Below, one piece after another: positions 56,095-63,804 of a stretch of DNA of 64,000 nucleotides. Origin of the DNA: Lysinibacillus xylanilyticus (GTDB taxonomy: Bacteria > Bacillota > Bacilli > Bacillales_A > Planococcaceae); assembly GCF_001708185.1 (NCBI RefSeq), contig NZ_MDDN01000001.1:868001-932000 (forward strand). The letters are read 5' to 3'. The position numbers were made by a program, and so were the translations under genes. Under the pieces are notes generated by a model that did no database searches, was not told the DNA's origin, and was given only the letters and a program-made list of their open reading frames with translations. Position 1 is the first letter of the stretch, and every line of letters starts with the position of its first letter.

Positions 56095-56128
56095 CTTGTT
56101 AAATTAACCTGCTCCGTTAGTTTAAGTA
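56095..56128. repeat. Cassette-type palindromic repeat, site H
   Basis: CTTGTTAAATTAA, CCTGCTCCG, TTAGTTTAAGTA, followed by TTTCTTCACAATCTCC as after site J. Confidence 0.75.
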
Positions 56129-56172
56129 CATTTCTTCACAATCTCCAAAGTGAATTTTCCAATGAAAAAACC

Positions 56173-56320
56173 GAGGCTGGGACAGAACTCGATTATTTTG
56201 AAAAATAGCGAAAACAGATAATAACTTTTTCGCTTCAATGAGTAGAGTGTTCCTTCCTAAATCCAAAAAATGTTAGACCAATGCAATCGGTCTAACATTT
56301 TTTCTTTTTGTCCCAGCCTC
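56173..56320. repeat. GAGGCTGGGAC inverted element, copy 2
   Basis: Exact 11-bp arms GAGGCTGGGAC and GTCCCAGCCTC. Inside, AAATGTTAGACC pairs with GGTCTAACATTT followed by TTTCTTTTT, a terminator-like hairpin at 56266-56303. Inner sequence differs from copy 1 (49336-49464). Confidence 0.8.
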
Positions 56321-56492
56321 CATCTTTTTTATTCGAAAACAGAAGTGACAATATTAATTATAATTATTTCTTTAGTATTCCACGGTATGGGTATGTATTT
56401 TATAATTAAAAATACATGTATAGGACAAATAAAGTTGGAAATGCAATACCTTATAAAATGTGTGTTCTAACGTTTAATGATAAAACAAACAC

Positions 56493-56517
56493 CTTATTAA
56501 ACTAAATTGCTCCGTTG
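56493..56517. repeat. Cassette-type palindromic repeat, site I (last)
   Basis: CTTATTAAACTAA, ATTGCTCCG, TTG, with the right arm degraded. No further copies were seen to the right. The 56518-56746 stretch is AT-rich and empty. Confidence 0.65.
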
Positions 56518-56746
56518 AATAGCAACAATCTTTTAGAAAACAACCTATATCTTTTATTGCTTAGAAGTTTAAGAAATAGACTTTAATGTACAAATAATTG
56601 ATATAAGCTCCTTTTAAATACTGCAACATTAGATTGATTTAATTGTTGTAGTGATTTTGTTGTTTAATTTTTGATGTAAGATACCCCACTCTACTAAAAA
56701 ATATAATAATAACGTCGTTTTAAAATCTAAGTTTTATTCTACAATA

Positions 56747-56935
56747 GCGCCCATGAGCCTCCTCGGCAATGTCTACACCGACAACTAGATGCATTGAGGA
56801 AATGTTTTCAATGAGTTGTTTTTCTTGTCCTACGATTTAAACTTCATCGTAGAACATCCTCCTGGATGGTTGGCTTTTGAGGTATCGACCTCGTATGCAA
56901 CTCTATCGTACCGAGGCGCTTTTTTTTTGCAAAGA
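56747..56935 (-). mobile_element. IS110-family left-end fragment
   Basis: On the minus strand a frame reads EKQLIENISSMHLVVGVDIA and EEAHGR, the N-terminus of IS110 transposases including the first catalytic Asp (VGVDIA). It breaks off at 56747. Upstream lies a hairpin-rich leader (CGCCTCGGTACGATAGAG, CATACGAGG, CCAGGAGGATGTTCTACG ATG), the position where IS110 elements carry their noncoding guide (bridge) RNA. The start codon frame is shifted against the coding frame, so the copy is dead. Confidence 0.55.
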
Positions 56936-56987
56936 TCAAATTTTTCGTTTCATAGGAATTCTATCGGGATCTTAAATCTACAAAGAC

Positions 56988-57947
56988 CTAATTTAGCAGT
57001 TTGAAAGATTTATTAATATTCAAATCACCGTACAGTTGGTCAAACAGCTTGCCGTCTTTCGACTGGGGAGCAAACGGATTGGACTGCGGTACTGTATACA
57101 CATACACCATGCCGTTGGCTTTCGTAATGACGCTCCCTACAGGCGGGCCTTCTTCGCTGGAGAGGCGACTCCAATCATTTTTGGAAAATACGGAGATCAT
57201 CAGCAGCATCTCAGTATCTTTTCCATTTTCGGTAGTATAATCGAACTGCACGACATGCTTAGCCGATGGCATGATTTGATTTGCATTTTTACCTGAATAT
57301 TGGCTTGTTTTGTAATGTCCGTTCCATGAAACAGGCAATTTAAAAATGAAGTTTGCCTGAGAATTCGTATATAGTTCTTGGTTATCCGCCAAAACATTTT
57401 TGAGTTTCTTTCCTTCCCAAGTTAAGATCAGATGATCCACGTAACCACCATTTCCTCCTTGAGGGGCCGTTACGATAATATCGTTGACTTTGTTGCCTGT
57501 ATAGTCACTAATAATCAACTTTGGTTCTCGGGCAGATTCCCCATACAATTTTCCATCCGTCCCTTTGAACATCCAATCATATTTTATGTATCTTTTAGTT
57601 TTTCCCTCCTGCACGATGATGGATAAATCATTCGCATACGCATCTAGTTTTCCATCAATCTTTTCTTTTGTACCCACCAATATCACATTGTCTTTAACTG
57701 AATTACCGTCAATATCGGACACTTTGCAGTCGAGTACATACGTATTTTCCTTAAGTTTAAGTTCGGGTACTCTAAATTTTTGACCAATTTCTACTTTTGG
57801 CAACGTTTTTTCGGATTGCTGAGCCACCACTTTTGGATCTGAAGCTGCCTGTTTTGCCATCGAAACTTGTGGCGCCCCAATTCCAACTGCACAAATTAAA
57901 CCTGCCAATGCTAAATAAGAAATTTTCTTTACGTATTGCTTCTTCAT
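56988..57947 (-). CDS. Exported protein of unknown function, 319 residues
   Basis: Signal peptide MKKQYVKKISYLALAGLICA with cleavage near SMAKQA. The mature part has KVSDIDGNSVKDNVILVGTK, LIISDYTGNKVNDIIVTAPQ and GGNGGYVDHLILTW, repeats of a DxxGNxxxD type as in FG-GAP/VCBS-like calcium-binding blades, so a beta-propeller or half propeller is possible. GGAGG precedes the ATG by 8 bases. The first 160 bases and the leader are duplicated at 61568-61790. The next gene upstream on the same strand encodes the exported repeat protein. Confidence 0.8.
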   Translation of the reverse strand: MKKQYVKKISYLALAGLICAVGIGAPQVSMAKQAASDPKVVAQQSEKTLPKVEIGQKFRVPELKLKENTYVLDCKVSDIDGNSVKDNVILVGTKEKIDGKLDAYANDLSIIVQEGKTKRYIKYDWMFKGTDGKLYGESAREPKLIISDYTGNKVNDIIVTAPQGGNGGYVDHLILTWEGKKLKNVLADNQELYTNSQANFIFKLPVSWNGHYKTSQYSGKNANQIMPSAKHVVQFDYTTENGKDTEMLLMISVFSKNDWSRLSSEEGPPVGSVITKANGMVYVYTVPQSNPFAPQSKDGKLFDQLYGDLNINKSFKLLN

Positions 57948-58035
57948 TTTCTAAACCTCCATTTATTCATTTTTGTTTCTACATAAGTAAGACGTATGAG
58001 GTCCCCTAAAAAGTTTTTTTATGACACTCTATATA

Positions 58036-58569
58036 TTACTTATTGCTTGTTTCTACTTGCTTGGCGTCTGTTACTTTTGCAGCTTTTGTCAGCTTTCCTT
58101 CTTTTTCAAGCTGAGCAATTAGCTCATCTAACGTCATTCCTTTTTCTTTAGCCATTTTTTCTAAATTGACAGGTTCATTAGATTTTGAGTTTTCCGCTGA
58201 TTTAGTAGCCTCAGTTGTTTCGGCAGCTTTTGTCAGCTTGCCCTCTTTTTCAAGCTGAGCAATTAGCTCATCTAACGTCATTCCTTTTTCTTTAGCCATT
58301 TTTTCTAAATTGACAGGTTCATTAGATTTTGAGTTTTCCGCTGATTTAGTAGCCTCAATTGTTTCAGCAGCTTTTGTCAGCTTGCCCTCTTTTTCAAGCT
58401 GAGCAATTAGCTCATCTAACGTCATTCCTTTTTCTTTAGCCATTTTTTCTAAATTGACAGGTTCACTAGATTTAGTAGTTTCCCACATGTCGTTGCTCGC
58501 AGCATAGGCAGATCCTGCAACAACAGATAACCCCAGCATAAGTGTAGCAATTGTTAATGTTTTCTTCAT
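58036..58569 (-). CDS. Exported tandem-repeat helical protein, three units
   Basis: 177 residues: a signal peptide (MKKTLTIATLMLGLSVVAGS, cleaved after AYA) then three nearly identical 40-residue units, each EPVNLEKMAKEKGMTLDELI plus AQLEKEGKLTKAAE and a polar linker. At DNA level this is a 120-bp tandem repeat. Each unit looks like a short helix-turn-helix hairpin of secreted Bacillales peptides. A GGAGGA site precedes the ATG. A diverged paralogue with two units is at 62072-62488. Both have the same TGTTAA direct repeat upstream. Function unknown; unit number could vary by slippage. Confidence 0.85.
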   Translation of the reverse strand: MKKTLTIATLMLGLSVVAGSAYAASNDMWETTKSSEPVNLEKMAKEKGMTLDELIAQLEKEGKLTKAAETIEATKSAENSKSNEPVNLEKMAKEKGMTLDELIAQLEKEGKLTKAAETTEATKSAENSKSNEPVNLEKMAKEKGMTLDELIAQLEKEGKLTKAAKVTDAKQVETSNK

Positions 58570-58686
58570 ATTGAATTCCTCCTAAAATATTTTTAGCCTC
58601 TACCATAAATGAATACTGTAATTAAATTGAATCAGGTTGGTTGCCTGCATCCTTTCTATTAGATGTTACGAGTGTATAACAATCCA

Positions 58687-58703
58687 TGTTAAATCCTTGT
58701 TAA
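58687..58703 (-). promoter_or_regulatory. OmpR/PhoP-type direct repeat upstream of the repeat protein
   Basis: TTAACA-N5-TTAACA in the minus direction, 11-bp period, followed after 8 bases by TATACA. The form is that of PhoP-type boxes of OmpR-family regulators. The identical arrangement precedes the paralogue (62537-62553). Confidence 0.65.
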
Positions 58704-58783
58704 GAGAAATACTTCTTGAAAATTTGTAAAAAAAAAGCTTTAAATAAACAGGGTAAACTGCCATTCAAAGTCTTTTTCATTTT

Positions 58784-59347
58784 TTATATACCAAGTGTAA
58801 TTTCTAAACAAGTACCGCAGTTTTCGTTGTCAGTAACAACGATAGTTCCGTTGTGCTTGGCTATGATACTTTGCACAATGGAAAGTCCCAAGCCTGATCC
58901 ACCCAATTTACGAGAGCGTGATTTATCCACTCGGTAAAAACGCTCAAATATATTCTTTTTTTCCTCATCAGGGATACCAATTCCCGTGTCTTTAATTTTA
59001 ACCATTATCTTCTTATTATCAGATTTGACATTAATCATTACCTTCCCGCCGTCAATATTGTATTTAATACCATTTTCAACAATGTTATAAAACGCTCGAT
59101 AAAGTAAATCTGTATTTCCGCAAACAACACTATTATCGCAATCCCAATATAGTTTAACCTCTTTTTCATCAGCGATATGAGATAGTTCAGAAACAATATC
59201 TCCAAAAACATCCTTCAAGCAGATGGTTCCATTCTCAAATCCATCATTCATATTTGTCATATCTAAAAGGGTGAATACATGCTCGGATAATCGCTGTGTT
59301 TGCTTTTCAAAAACGTTAATGAGTGCATCAATTCTTCTGTAGAATGT
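58784..59347 (-). pseudogene. VanS-like histidine kinase, C-terminal half
   Basis: From 59347 a frame reads RRIDALINVFEKQTQRLSEH, VFTLLDMTNMNDGF, then the ATPase domain: NIVENGIKYN (N box), IKDTGIGIPDEEKKNIFERFYR (G1/F) and SGLGLSIVQSIIAKHNG (G2), ending EITLGI. The SVFEKQTERLSEL-type second dimerisation helix is like VanS-type kinases. The first half is missing on this strand; its HAMP/HisKA part lies inverted next to it (next feature). No intact kinase results. Confidence 0.8.
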
Positions 59348-59535
59348 GCGTTTTTCTTGGAAACGATGGACATTCTACCAATGATGAAATAGCGGAGCTA
59401 ACGCAATCTTTTAATGAAATGACGGATAAGTTAAACAATGCTTTTATGATGCAAAGCCGTTTTTCCGCAAATGCAGCCCACGAATTCCGAACCACTTGTG
59501 GTTTTAAAAACAAAGGTCGGTGTATCGAACTGAAT
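59346..59535 (+). pseudogene. VanS-like histidine kinase, HAMP/HisKA part, inverted
   Basis: The plus strand encodes NDEIAELTQSFNEMTDKLNN and AFMMQSRFSANAAHEFRT, the end of a HAMP domain and the phospho-acceptor helix (His in AAHEFRT). A one-base deletion follows, after which LVVLKTKVGV continues in another frame. Inverting about 59345-59535 would join this to the C-terminal half on the minus strand. GTAGAATGT and ACATTCTAC, an exact 9-bp inverted pair, stand at the joint (59337-59377). Confidence 0.75.
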
Positions 59536-59562
59536 ATTCCGATAAATAATTACATGTATTTT

Positions 59563-59616
59563 GCAAAAAAATGCAACTTTACACGGAGCTTGCCCACCTC
59601 TCCGTGTAAAGTTGCA
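59563..59616 (-). terminator. Terminator after the carboxypeptidase
   Basis: Exact 17-bp stem TGCAACTTTACACGGAG / CTCCGTGTAAAGTTGCA, then TTTTTTTGC on the minus strand, 50 bases past the stop. Confidence 0.9.
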
Positions 59617-59665
59617 ACTTAATCTTATCTTTGTAAACTCTTATTTTAAAACATCATAAACTAAC

Positions 59666-60838
59666 TTATTTAGTACTAGATTTGGAATAATACTCTTCAA
59701 GAGTAATTCCTTTACCCATAATTGTTTGGGCTATTGATTTTCCTACATATCGAAGATGCCATGGCTCGTATTGATAACCAGTAATAGACTCTTTTCCTTG
59801 AGGATAACGAATGATAAATCCATAATCAGCTGCATGTGATTTCAGCCATTTTGCTTCTTTAGTACCGCCAAAACAATCCTGTGCCGCACATTTACCATTC
59901 CCTCCTGTAACATCAATGGCAAGACCTGTTTCATGCTCACTTGTTCCAGGTAATGCACTATACGTGATGGCTTTGTCATAACCATCCCTTTTTACGTAAT
60001 TATTAAATAGGGTAACTTGTGTCGCATGTGATCTGTATGCAGATACACCAAGAAGACTCACTCCTTGTTTCTTAGCATCGGCAAATAGTTTGCCAATGGC
60101 TATAGATGCTTCATTTCGCATTTTTCTTTTTTCTGTCTTTTCTTTAAAAATAAAGGGTATTGAAGTATATACTAAGTCTTTTGGTACATAATTTTCTGGG
60201 AGCTTATTTTTTTTATTAACTAATACTGAAATACTTTCAGGCTGTGTAACAACATGAATAGTATCAGATGAAGAATTGCTTATTTTTACATATTGACTGC
60301 TGACATAACCTGTTTGACCTTTTATGCTAACCTTTAACCACCCATTGGAAGCTTTCCCTGTAACCGTTAACTGCGTTCCCTTTTTAACCGTTGTTATTAT
60401 TTTATTAGCGGTAGAAGGGCCAGTACGGATATTTAAATTATCAGTTGCTGTATAGGTTGTAGCTGCTACATTAGATTTATTTTCAGGCTTTTTAACAGCA
60501 TTACCTGTAGAATTGGTTACTTTCACATATTGACTGCTGACATAACCTGTTTGACCTTTCACGCTAACTTTTAACCACCCATTAGAAGCTTTCCCTGTAA
60601 CCGTTAACTGCGTTCCCTTTTTAACCGTTGTTATAATTTTATTAGTGGTAGAAGGCCCCGTACGGATATTTAAATTATCAGTTGTCGTATAGGTTGTAGT
60701 TGCTGCACTAGCTATATTCGGTCCAAATCTCTCAATATTTGATAGATTAAAATCTATGGGACATGCAAATAAAATTGTGAAGGCAAAACCGATAGCTACG
60801 AATTTTTTGTTCAAGAAAGTTCTCTTAAATTGTGTCAT
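59666..60838 (-). CDS. VanY-like D,D-carboxypeptidase with two SH3 domains
   Basis: 390 residues from the ATG at 60838 (GGAGATG about 8 bases upstream). A signal peptide (LNKKFVAIGFAFTILFACP region, cut near ASAA) is followed by two near-identical bacterial SH3 domains (TDNLNIRTGPST...GWLKVSVKGQTGYVSSQYVK) and a peptidase M15/VanY domain with SAYRSHATQ, the zinc motifs SEHETGLAIDV and EPWHLRYVG. It trims terminal D-Ala from peptidoglycan stems; the SH3 domains bind the wall. Beside it lies a broken VanS-like kinase, so it may be the surviving effector of a VanRSY-type unit. Confidence 0.92.
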   Translation of the reverse strand: MTQFKRTFLNKKFVAIGFAFTILFACPIDFNLSNIERFGPNIASAATTTYTTTDNLNIRTGPSTTNKIITTVKKGTQLTVTGKASNGWLKVSVKGQTGYVSSQYVKVTNSTGNAVKKPENKSNVAATTYTATDNLNIRTGPSTANKIITTVKKGTQLTVTGKASNGWLKVSIKGQTGYVSSQYVKISNSSSDTIHVVTQPESISVLVNKKNKLPENYVPKDLVYTSIPFIFKEKTEKRKMRNEASIAIGKLFADAKKQGVSLLGVSAYRSHATQVTLFNNYVKRDGYDKAITYSALPGTSEHETGLAIDVTGGNGKCAAQDCFGGTKEAKWLKSHAADYGFIIRYPQGKESITGYQYEPWHLRYVGKSIAQTIMGKGITLEEYYSKSSTK

Positions 60839-61039
60839 TTTAAACATCTCCAAATACTAATACTCTTCAAAACAAACAAATGTAATATTATAAAAGTTTT
60901 ATTTTATCTATTAATTACTGAATTCAATAACCCTCTCTTTCTATTTTTAGGGTATAAATAAAAATTGAATAACAAAACAAAAAAGAATAACAGGCGTGTT
61001 GATTAACCATTTTTATACATTCGAATTAATTCGAAAAGG

Positions 61040-61110
61040 CTGATGTCTGCTACGGGCTACTCGCTTTCCTGCGGGAGTCTAATGGCCCTACGCTACAATC
61101 AGTTAAAATA
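61040..61110. repeat. Short degenerate copy of the GATTTCCG-type repeat
   Basis: GGCTGATGTCTGCTACGGGC, CTCGCTTTCCTGCGGGAGTC and CTACGCTACAATCAGTT follow the plan of 20727-20866 in shortened form. The rest of 60839-61567 is AT-rich with no gene. Confidence 0.5.
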
Positions 61111-61567
61111 GAAATATATTAGCAAAATAGCAACAAGATCCATTTATCGCTCAATAATAAAACTATTTTCTCCTAGTCAACACATCTGAAAGAATAATAA
61201 ATTTTAACCATGCTGATAATTCCCTCTATCTATGAAATCCACTTTCAGCTACTTAGAATATAATAATCTCAATTCTGAGTCAATAAAATTAATATGGTAA
61301 AAATATGATTTTTTATTGTTTTTGTATTAATAACGCAACGCTTTCTAACCTTTAATACTATTACATCTAAAGTTCAAACCAAATACATGAGATATAATAA
61401 GCAAAAAGCATTACTTGAAACAAAAACGACCATTGTACAGAATTCGGGAGAGATAATATAAAAAAATCGCCATTTTAATTTTTCTAAAGACTTATATGAT
61501 GAACTTTCATTAAAGAAAAAAGTAGAAAATTTATTAAAATTTCATTCCAATAAGTTTAAAAATCATA

Positions 61568-61723
61568 AACTTTTGGCAACGTTTTTTCGGATTGCTGAGC
61601 CACCACTTTTTGATCTGAAGTTGCCTGTTTTGCCAACGAACCTTGTGGTGCCCCGATTCCAACTGCACAAATCAAACCTGCCAATGCTAAATGAGGAATT
61701 TTCTTTACGTAATGCTTCTTCTT
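61568..61723 (-). pseudogene. Truncated duplicate of the 319-residue exported protein
   Basis: Reading from the lost start at 61723: KHYVKKIPHLALAGLICAVG, IGAPQGSLAKQATSDQKVVA and QQSEKTLPKV, then unrelated bases and a stop. It matches residues 3-51 of the protein at 56988-57947. The start codon is AAG instead of ATG although the GGAGG site is intact. Upstream bases to about 61790 (GTAAGACGTATG) are also duplicated. Confidence 0.85.
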
Positions 61724-61852
61724 TTTCTAAACCTCCATTTATTCATTTTTGTCTCTACATAAGTAAGACGTATGCGGTCCCCCAAAAAGTTTGTTTTTGG
61801 ATTGGAGGAAAAAGAAATCTTTTTTATTTTTTTATACGTAGTACCTAAAGGG

Positions 61853-61966
61853 ATAACATCAGGTAAATGCGGATTTACATCGCTATGGAAAAAAGACTGT
61901 CAATAGACAGTCCTGTTATTAAGCTAACGCTACACGGATTAGGCAGTAACGATAAAGAATAAACCC
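61853..61966. repeat. Duplicated intergenic block, copy 1
   Basis: Contains TAAATGCGGATTTACA, a hairpin GACTGTCAATAGACAGTC, and GATTAGGCAGTAACGATAAA followed by ATAAACCCTT. The same words recur in a different order at 62587-62680. Confidence 0.5.
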
Positions 61967-62071
61967 TTATTCATTACGGCCTTTTAAATTCGACACCTTA
62001 CAAGTAAAAAGCCGTTGCAAAAGCTCCTCTTAGCAGAAGTATCCTCTTGTGACAGCTCCAGTTACTATATA

Positions 62072-62488
62072 TTATTTAGTGCTTGTTTCTATTTGCTTAG
62101 CCTCTGTTAATTCAACAGCTTTTGTCACCTTGCCTTCTTGTTCAAGTTGATCAAGTAGTTCATCTACAGTGATTCCTTTTTCTGTAGCCATTTCTTCTAA
62201 GTTAGCAAGTTCATTGTCACTAGAAATGTCATTGTTCGCAGCCTCAGTGTTTGTTTCTACTTGCATGGCCTCTGTTAATTCAACACCTTTTGTCACCTTG
62301 CCTTCTTGTTCAAGTTGATCAAGTAGTTTATCTACAGTGATTCCTTTTTCTGTAGCCATTTCTTCTAAGTTAACAAGTTCATTGTCACTGGAATTAGTAG
62401 TTCCAAGATCATTGTTCGCAGCCAGCGCAGAACCTGTAACAACAGATAACCCTAGTGTAAATGTAGTAATTGCTAATATTTTTTTCAT
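62072..62488 (-). CDS. Exported tandem-repeat helical protein, two units
   Basis: 138 residues: signal peptide MKKILAITTFTLGLSVVTGS (cleaved after ALA), then two units of ELVNLEEMATEKGITVDKLL plus DQLEQEGKVTKGVELTEA. It is the diverged paralogue of 58036-58569 (units EPVNLEKMAKEKGMTLDEL). AGGAGG lies 7 bases before the ATG. The gene order relative to the truncated duplicate at 61568 repeats that at 57-58.5 kb, so one block was copied from the other. Function unknown; probably secreted and helical. Confidence 0.82.
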   Translation of the reverse strand: MKKILAITTFTLGLSVVTGSALAANNDLGTTNSSDNELVNLEEMATEKGITVDKLLDQLEQEGKVTKGVELTEAMQVETNTEAANNDISSDNELANLEEMATEKGITVDELLDQLEQEGKVTKAVELTEAKQIETSTK

Positions 62489-62536
62489 AATTAAAATCCT
62501 CCTATCGATTAGATGCTATCAGTATATACCGATGCA

Positions 62537-62553
62537 TGTTAAATCCGTGTTAA
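62537..62553 (-). promoter_or_regulatory. OmpR/PhoP-type direct repeat upstream of the paralogue
   Basis: TTAACA-N5-TTAACA in the minus direction, followed after 8 bases by TATATA; same spacing as at 58687-58703 although flanking bases differ. Confidence 0.65.
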
Positions 62554-62586
62554 GTAAAAACCGTATACATTCCCATACAGTTTGGA

Positions 62587-62680
62587 TTTACATAACAACG
62601 GAATTAGGCAGTAACGATCGATTAAGGATAAACCCTTGTTGGGGTAGCACCAGGAAAATGCGGATTTACAACGTTAAGAA
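62587..62680. repeat. Duplicated intergenic block, copy 2
   Basis: GGAATTAGGCAGTAACGATC, AAGGATAAACCCTT and GGAAAATGCGGATTTACAAC, shared in shuffled order with 61853-61966. Confidence 0.5.
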
Positions 62681-62789
62681 ATATACACGATTTTATGTAC
62701 ACTAAACGGTAAGCCATAAACGTGGAAATATTGATGTATCAAGTGTTTGTGCTTCCTGTATAAAAAGCTGTATAAAGAATGTTCATAAG

Positions 62790-62866
62790 AAAAGCCACGA
62801 AACGTTGATGTAACAACATTTGTGGCTTTTTGGTGTGTTTCCAAACTTCCATTTGGGAACGTTATT
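62790..62866. repeat. Hairpin plus ATTTGGGAACGTTATT, copy 1
   Basis: AAAAGCCAC/GTGGCTTTT hairpin with inner GTTG/CAAC pairing (62790-62830), then ATTTGGGAACGTTATT at 62851-62866. The same order occurs at 63632-63707 with another stem sequence. The hairpin may terminate transcription on either strand. Confidence 0.6.
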
Positions 62867-62933
62867 CGGTTTATTTATGTATACGATATAAATCCTTGTT
62901 TCACTAAAACACTCAAAAGAATATTAAAGAAAC

Positions 62934-63446
62934 TCAATTGATCCAAGGAAGGAACTCTACCTTTACCTTCAGTTTTATATCATCAGGAGACTTTTCCTCT
63001 TCTATTAGGTAAGAGATGACATAATCGCCTTCAGGGAATCCGTCAAATACCTTCTCATAACTTTCATTACTTTTTAAAACACCATTTGTTATAAGTATTT
63101 CTTTATCATCTACATTTTGAATTTTGAATAAAAAGCTTTCAGTACCGGTATTTAATAAAGATATTTTAAATGGCATATCACGAGAATTAGAAAAATAAGA
63201 TTTGCTTTCACCCATTCGAGACGCGACCTCTTCATCAATCACAAGGGGCCTAGAACCTCCCATTTGGTCTTGATACTTTTCCATATACGTGTTGACATCT
63301 AAGATAACAGGTTCCTTTTTTACAACTTCTGACACTTCTTTAGACTCTACTTTTGCAGATGGTTCTTCTGATGGAGCTGAAAATGCATTACACCCTGACA
63401 AGAGTATAATAAATGCACCTATACAAGCTAATTTATAAATTCTCAT
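62934..63446 (-). CDS. Unknown lipoprotein, 170 residues
   Basis: ATG at 63446 has AGAGGGAG 5 bases upstream; the longer frame to 63488 has none. N-terminus MRIYKLACIGAFIILLSGC is a lipoprotein signal with lipobox LSGC. A charged linker (SEEPSAKVESKEVSEVVKKE) precedes a compact domain with MPFKISLLNTGTESFLFKIQ and FPEGDYVISYLIEEE, which looks like an immunoglobulin-like beta sandwich. No family recognised. It lies between two copies of the hairpin element. Confidence 0.75.
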   Translation of the reverse strand: MRIYKLACIGAFIILLSGCNAFSAPSEEPSAKVESKEVSEVVKKEPVILDVNTYMEKYQDQMGGSRPLVIDEEVASRMGESKSYFSNSRDMPFKISLLNTGTESFLFKIQNVDDKEILITNGVLKSNESYEKVFDGFPEGDYVISYLIEEEKSPDDIKLKVKVEFLPWIN

Positions 63447-63631
63447 GACTTCTCCCTCTAAAATTACTAACAGCGGTAATTGTACCATAAAGTGACAAGT
63501 ACCTAAAGGAAGCTTTGGATACTTTTCATTGAGATTCTATTTATATGTTACGGCCATTCAGAACAAGTGGTTCGAACAGTCTTCTTTAAAATTATTTTTC
63601 GCAGCGTCTCAGAGTGTTATTTTCTATAAAA

Positions 63632-63707
63632 AAACAGCTACAAACACCGATTTAACAGTGTTTGTAGCTGTTTGAAATGTTATCAAGCTTGATTTGGGAA
63701 CGTTATT
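63632..63707. repeat. Hairpin plus ATTTGGGAACGTTATT, copy 2
   Basis: Exact 16-bp stem AAACAGCTACAAACAC / GTGTTTGTAGCTGTTT, then ATTTGGGAACGTTATT at 63692-63707. Stem sequence unlike copy 1 while the tail is identical. Confidence 0.65.
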
Positions 63708-63804
63708 TTGTATTTGATTGTATAGCTTAAATAAACGCATCAATCGAACTCGATGTAGGTTTTACTCGTGTTGTGCTTCGCTTTTAAAGCATTGATTGTT
63801 TATT

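Noticed and set aside
52034..56517. A classical integron with attC sites
   Set aside because: The sites lack the exact attC core, the recombinase has no visible IntI-specific insertion, and gene orientation is mixed; kept as cassette-like only.
57001..58009. Plus-strand frames opposite the exported protein
   Set aside because: Shadows of the minus-strand gene, which has the signal peptide and ribosome site.
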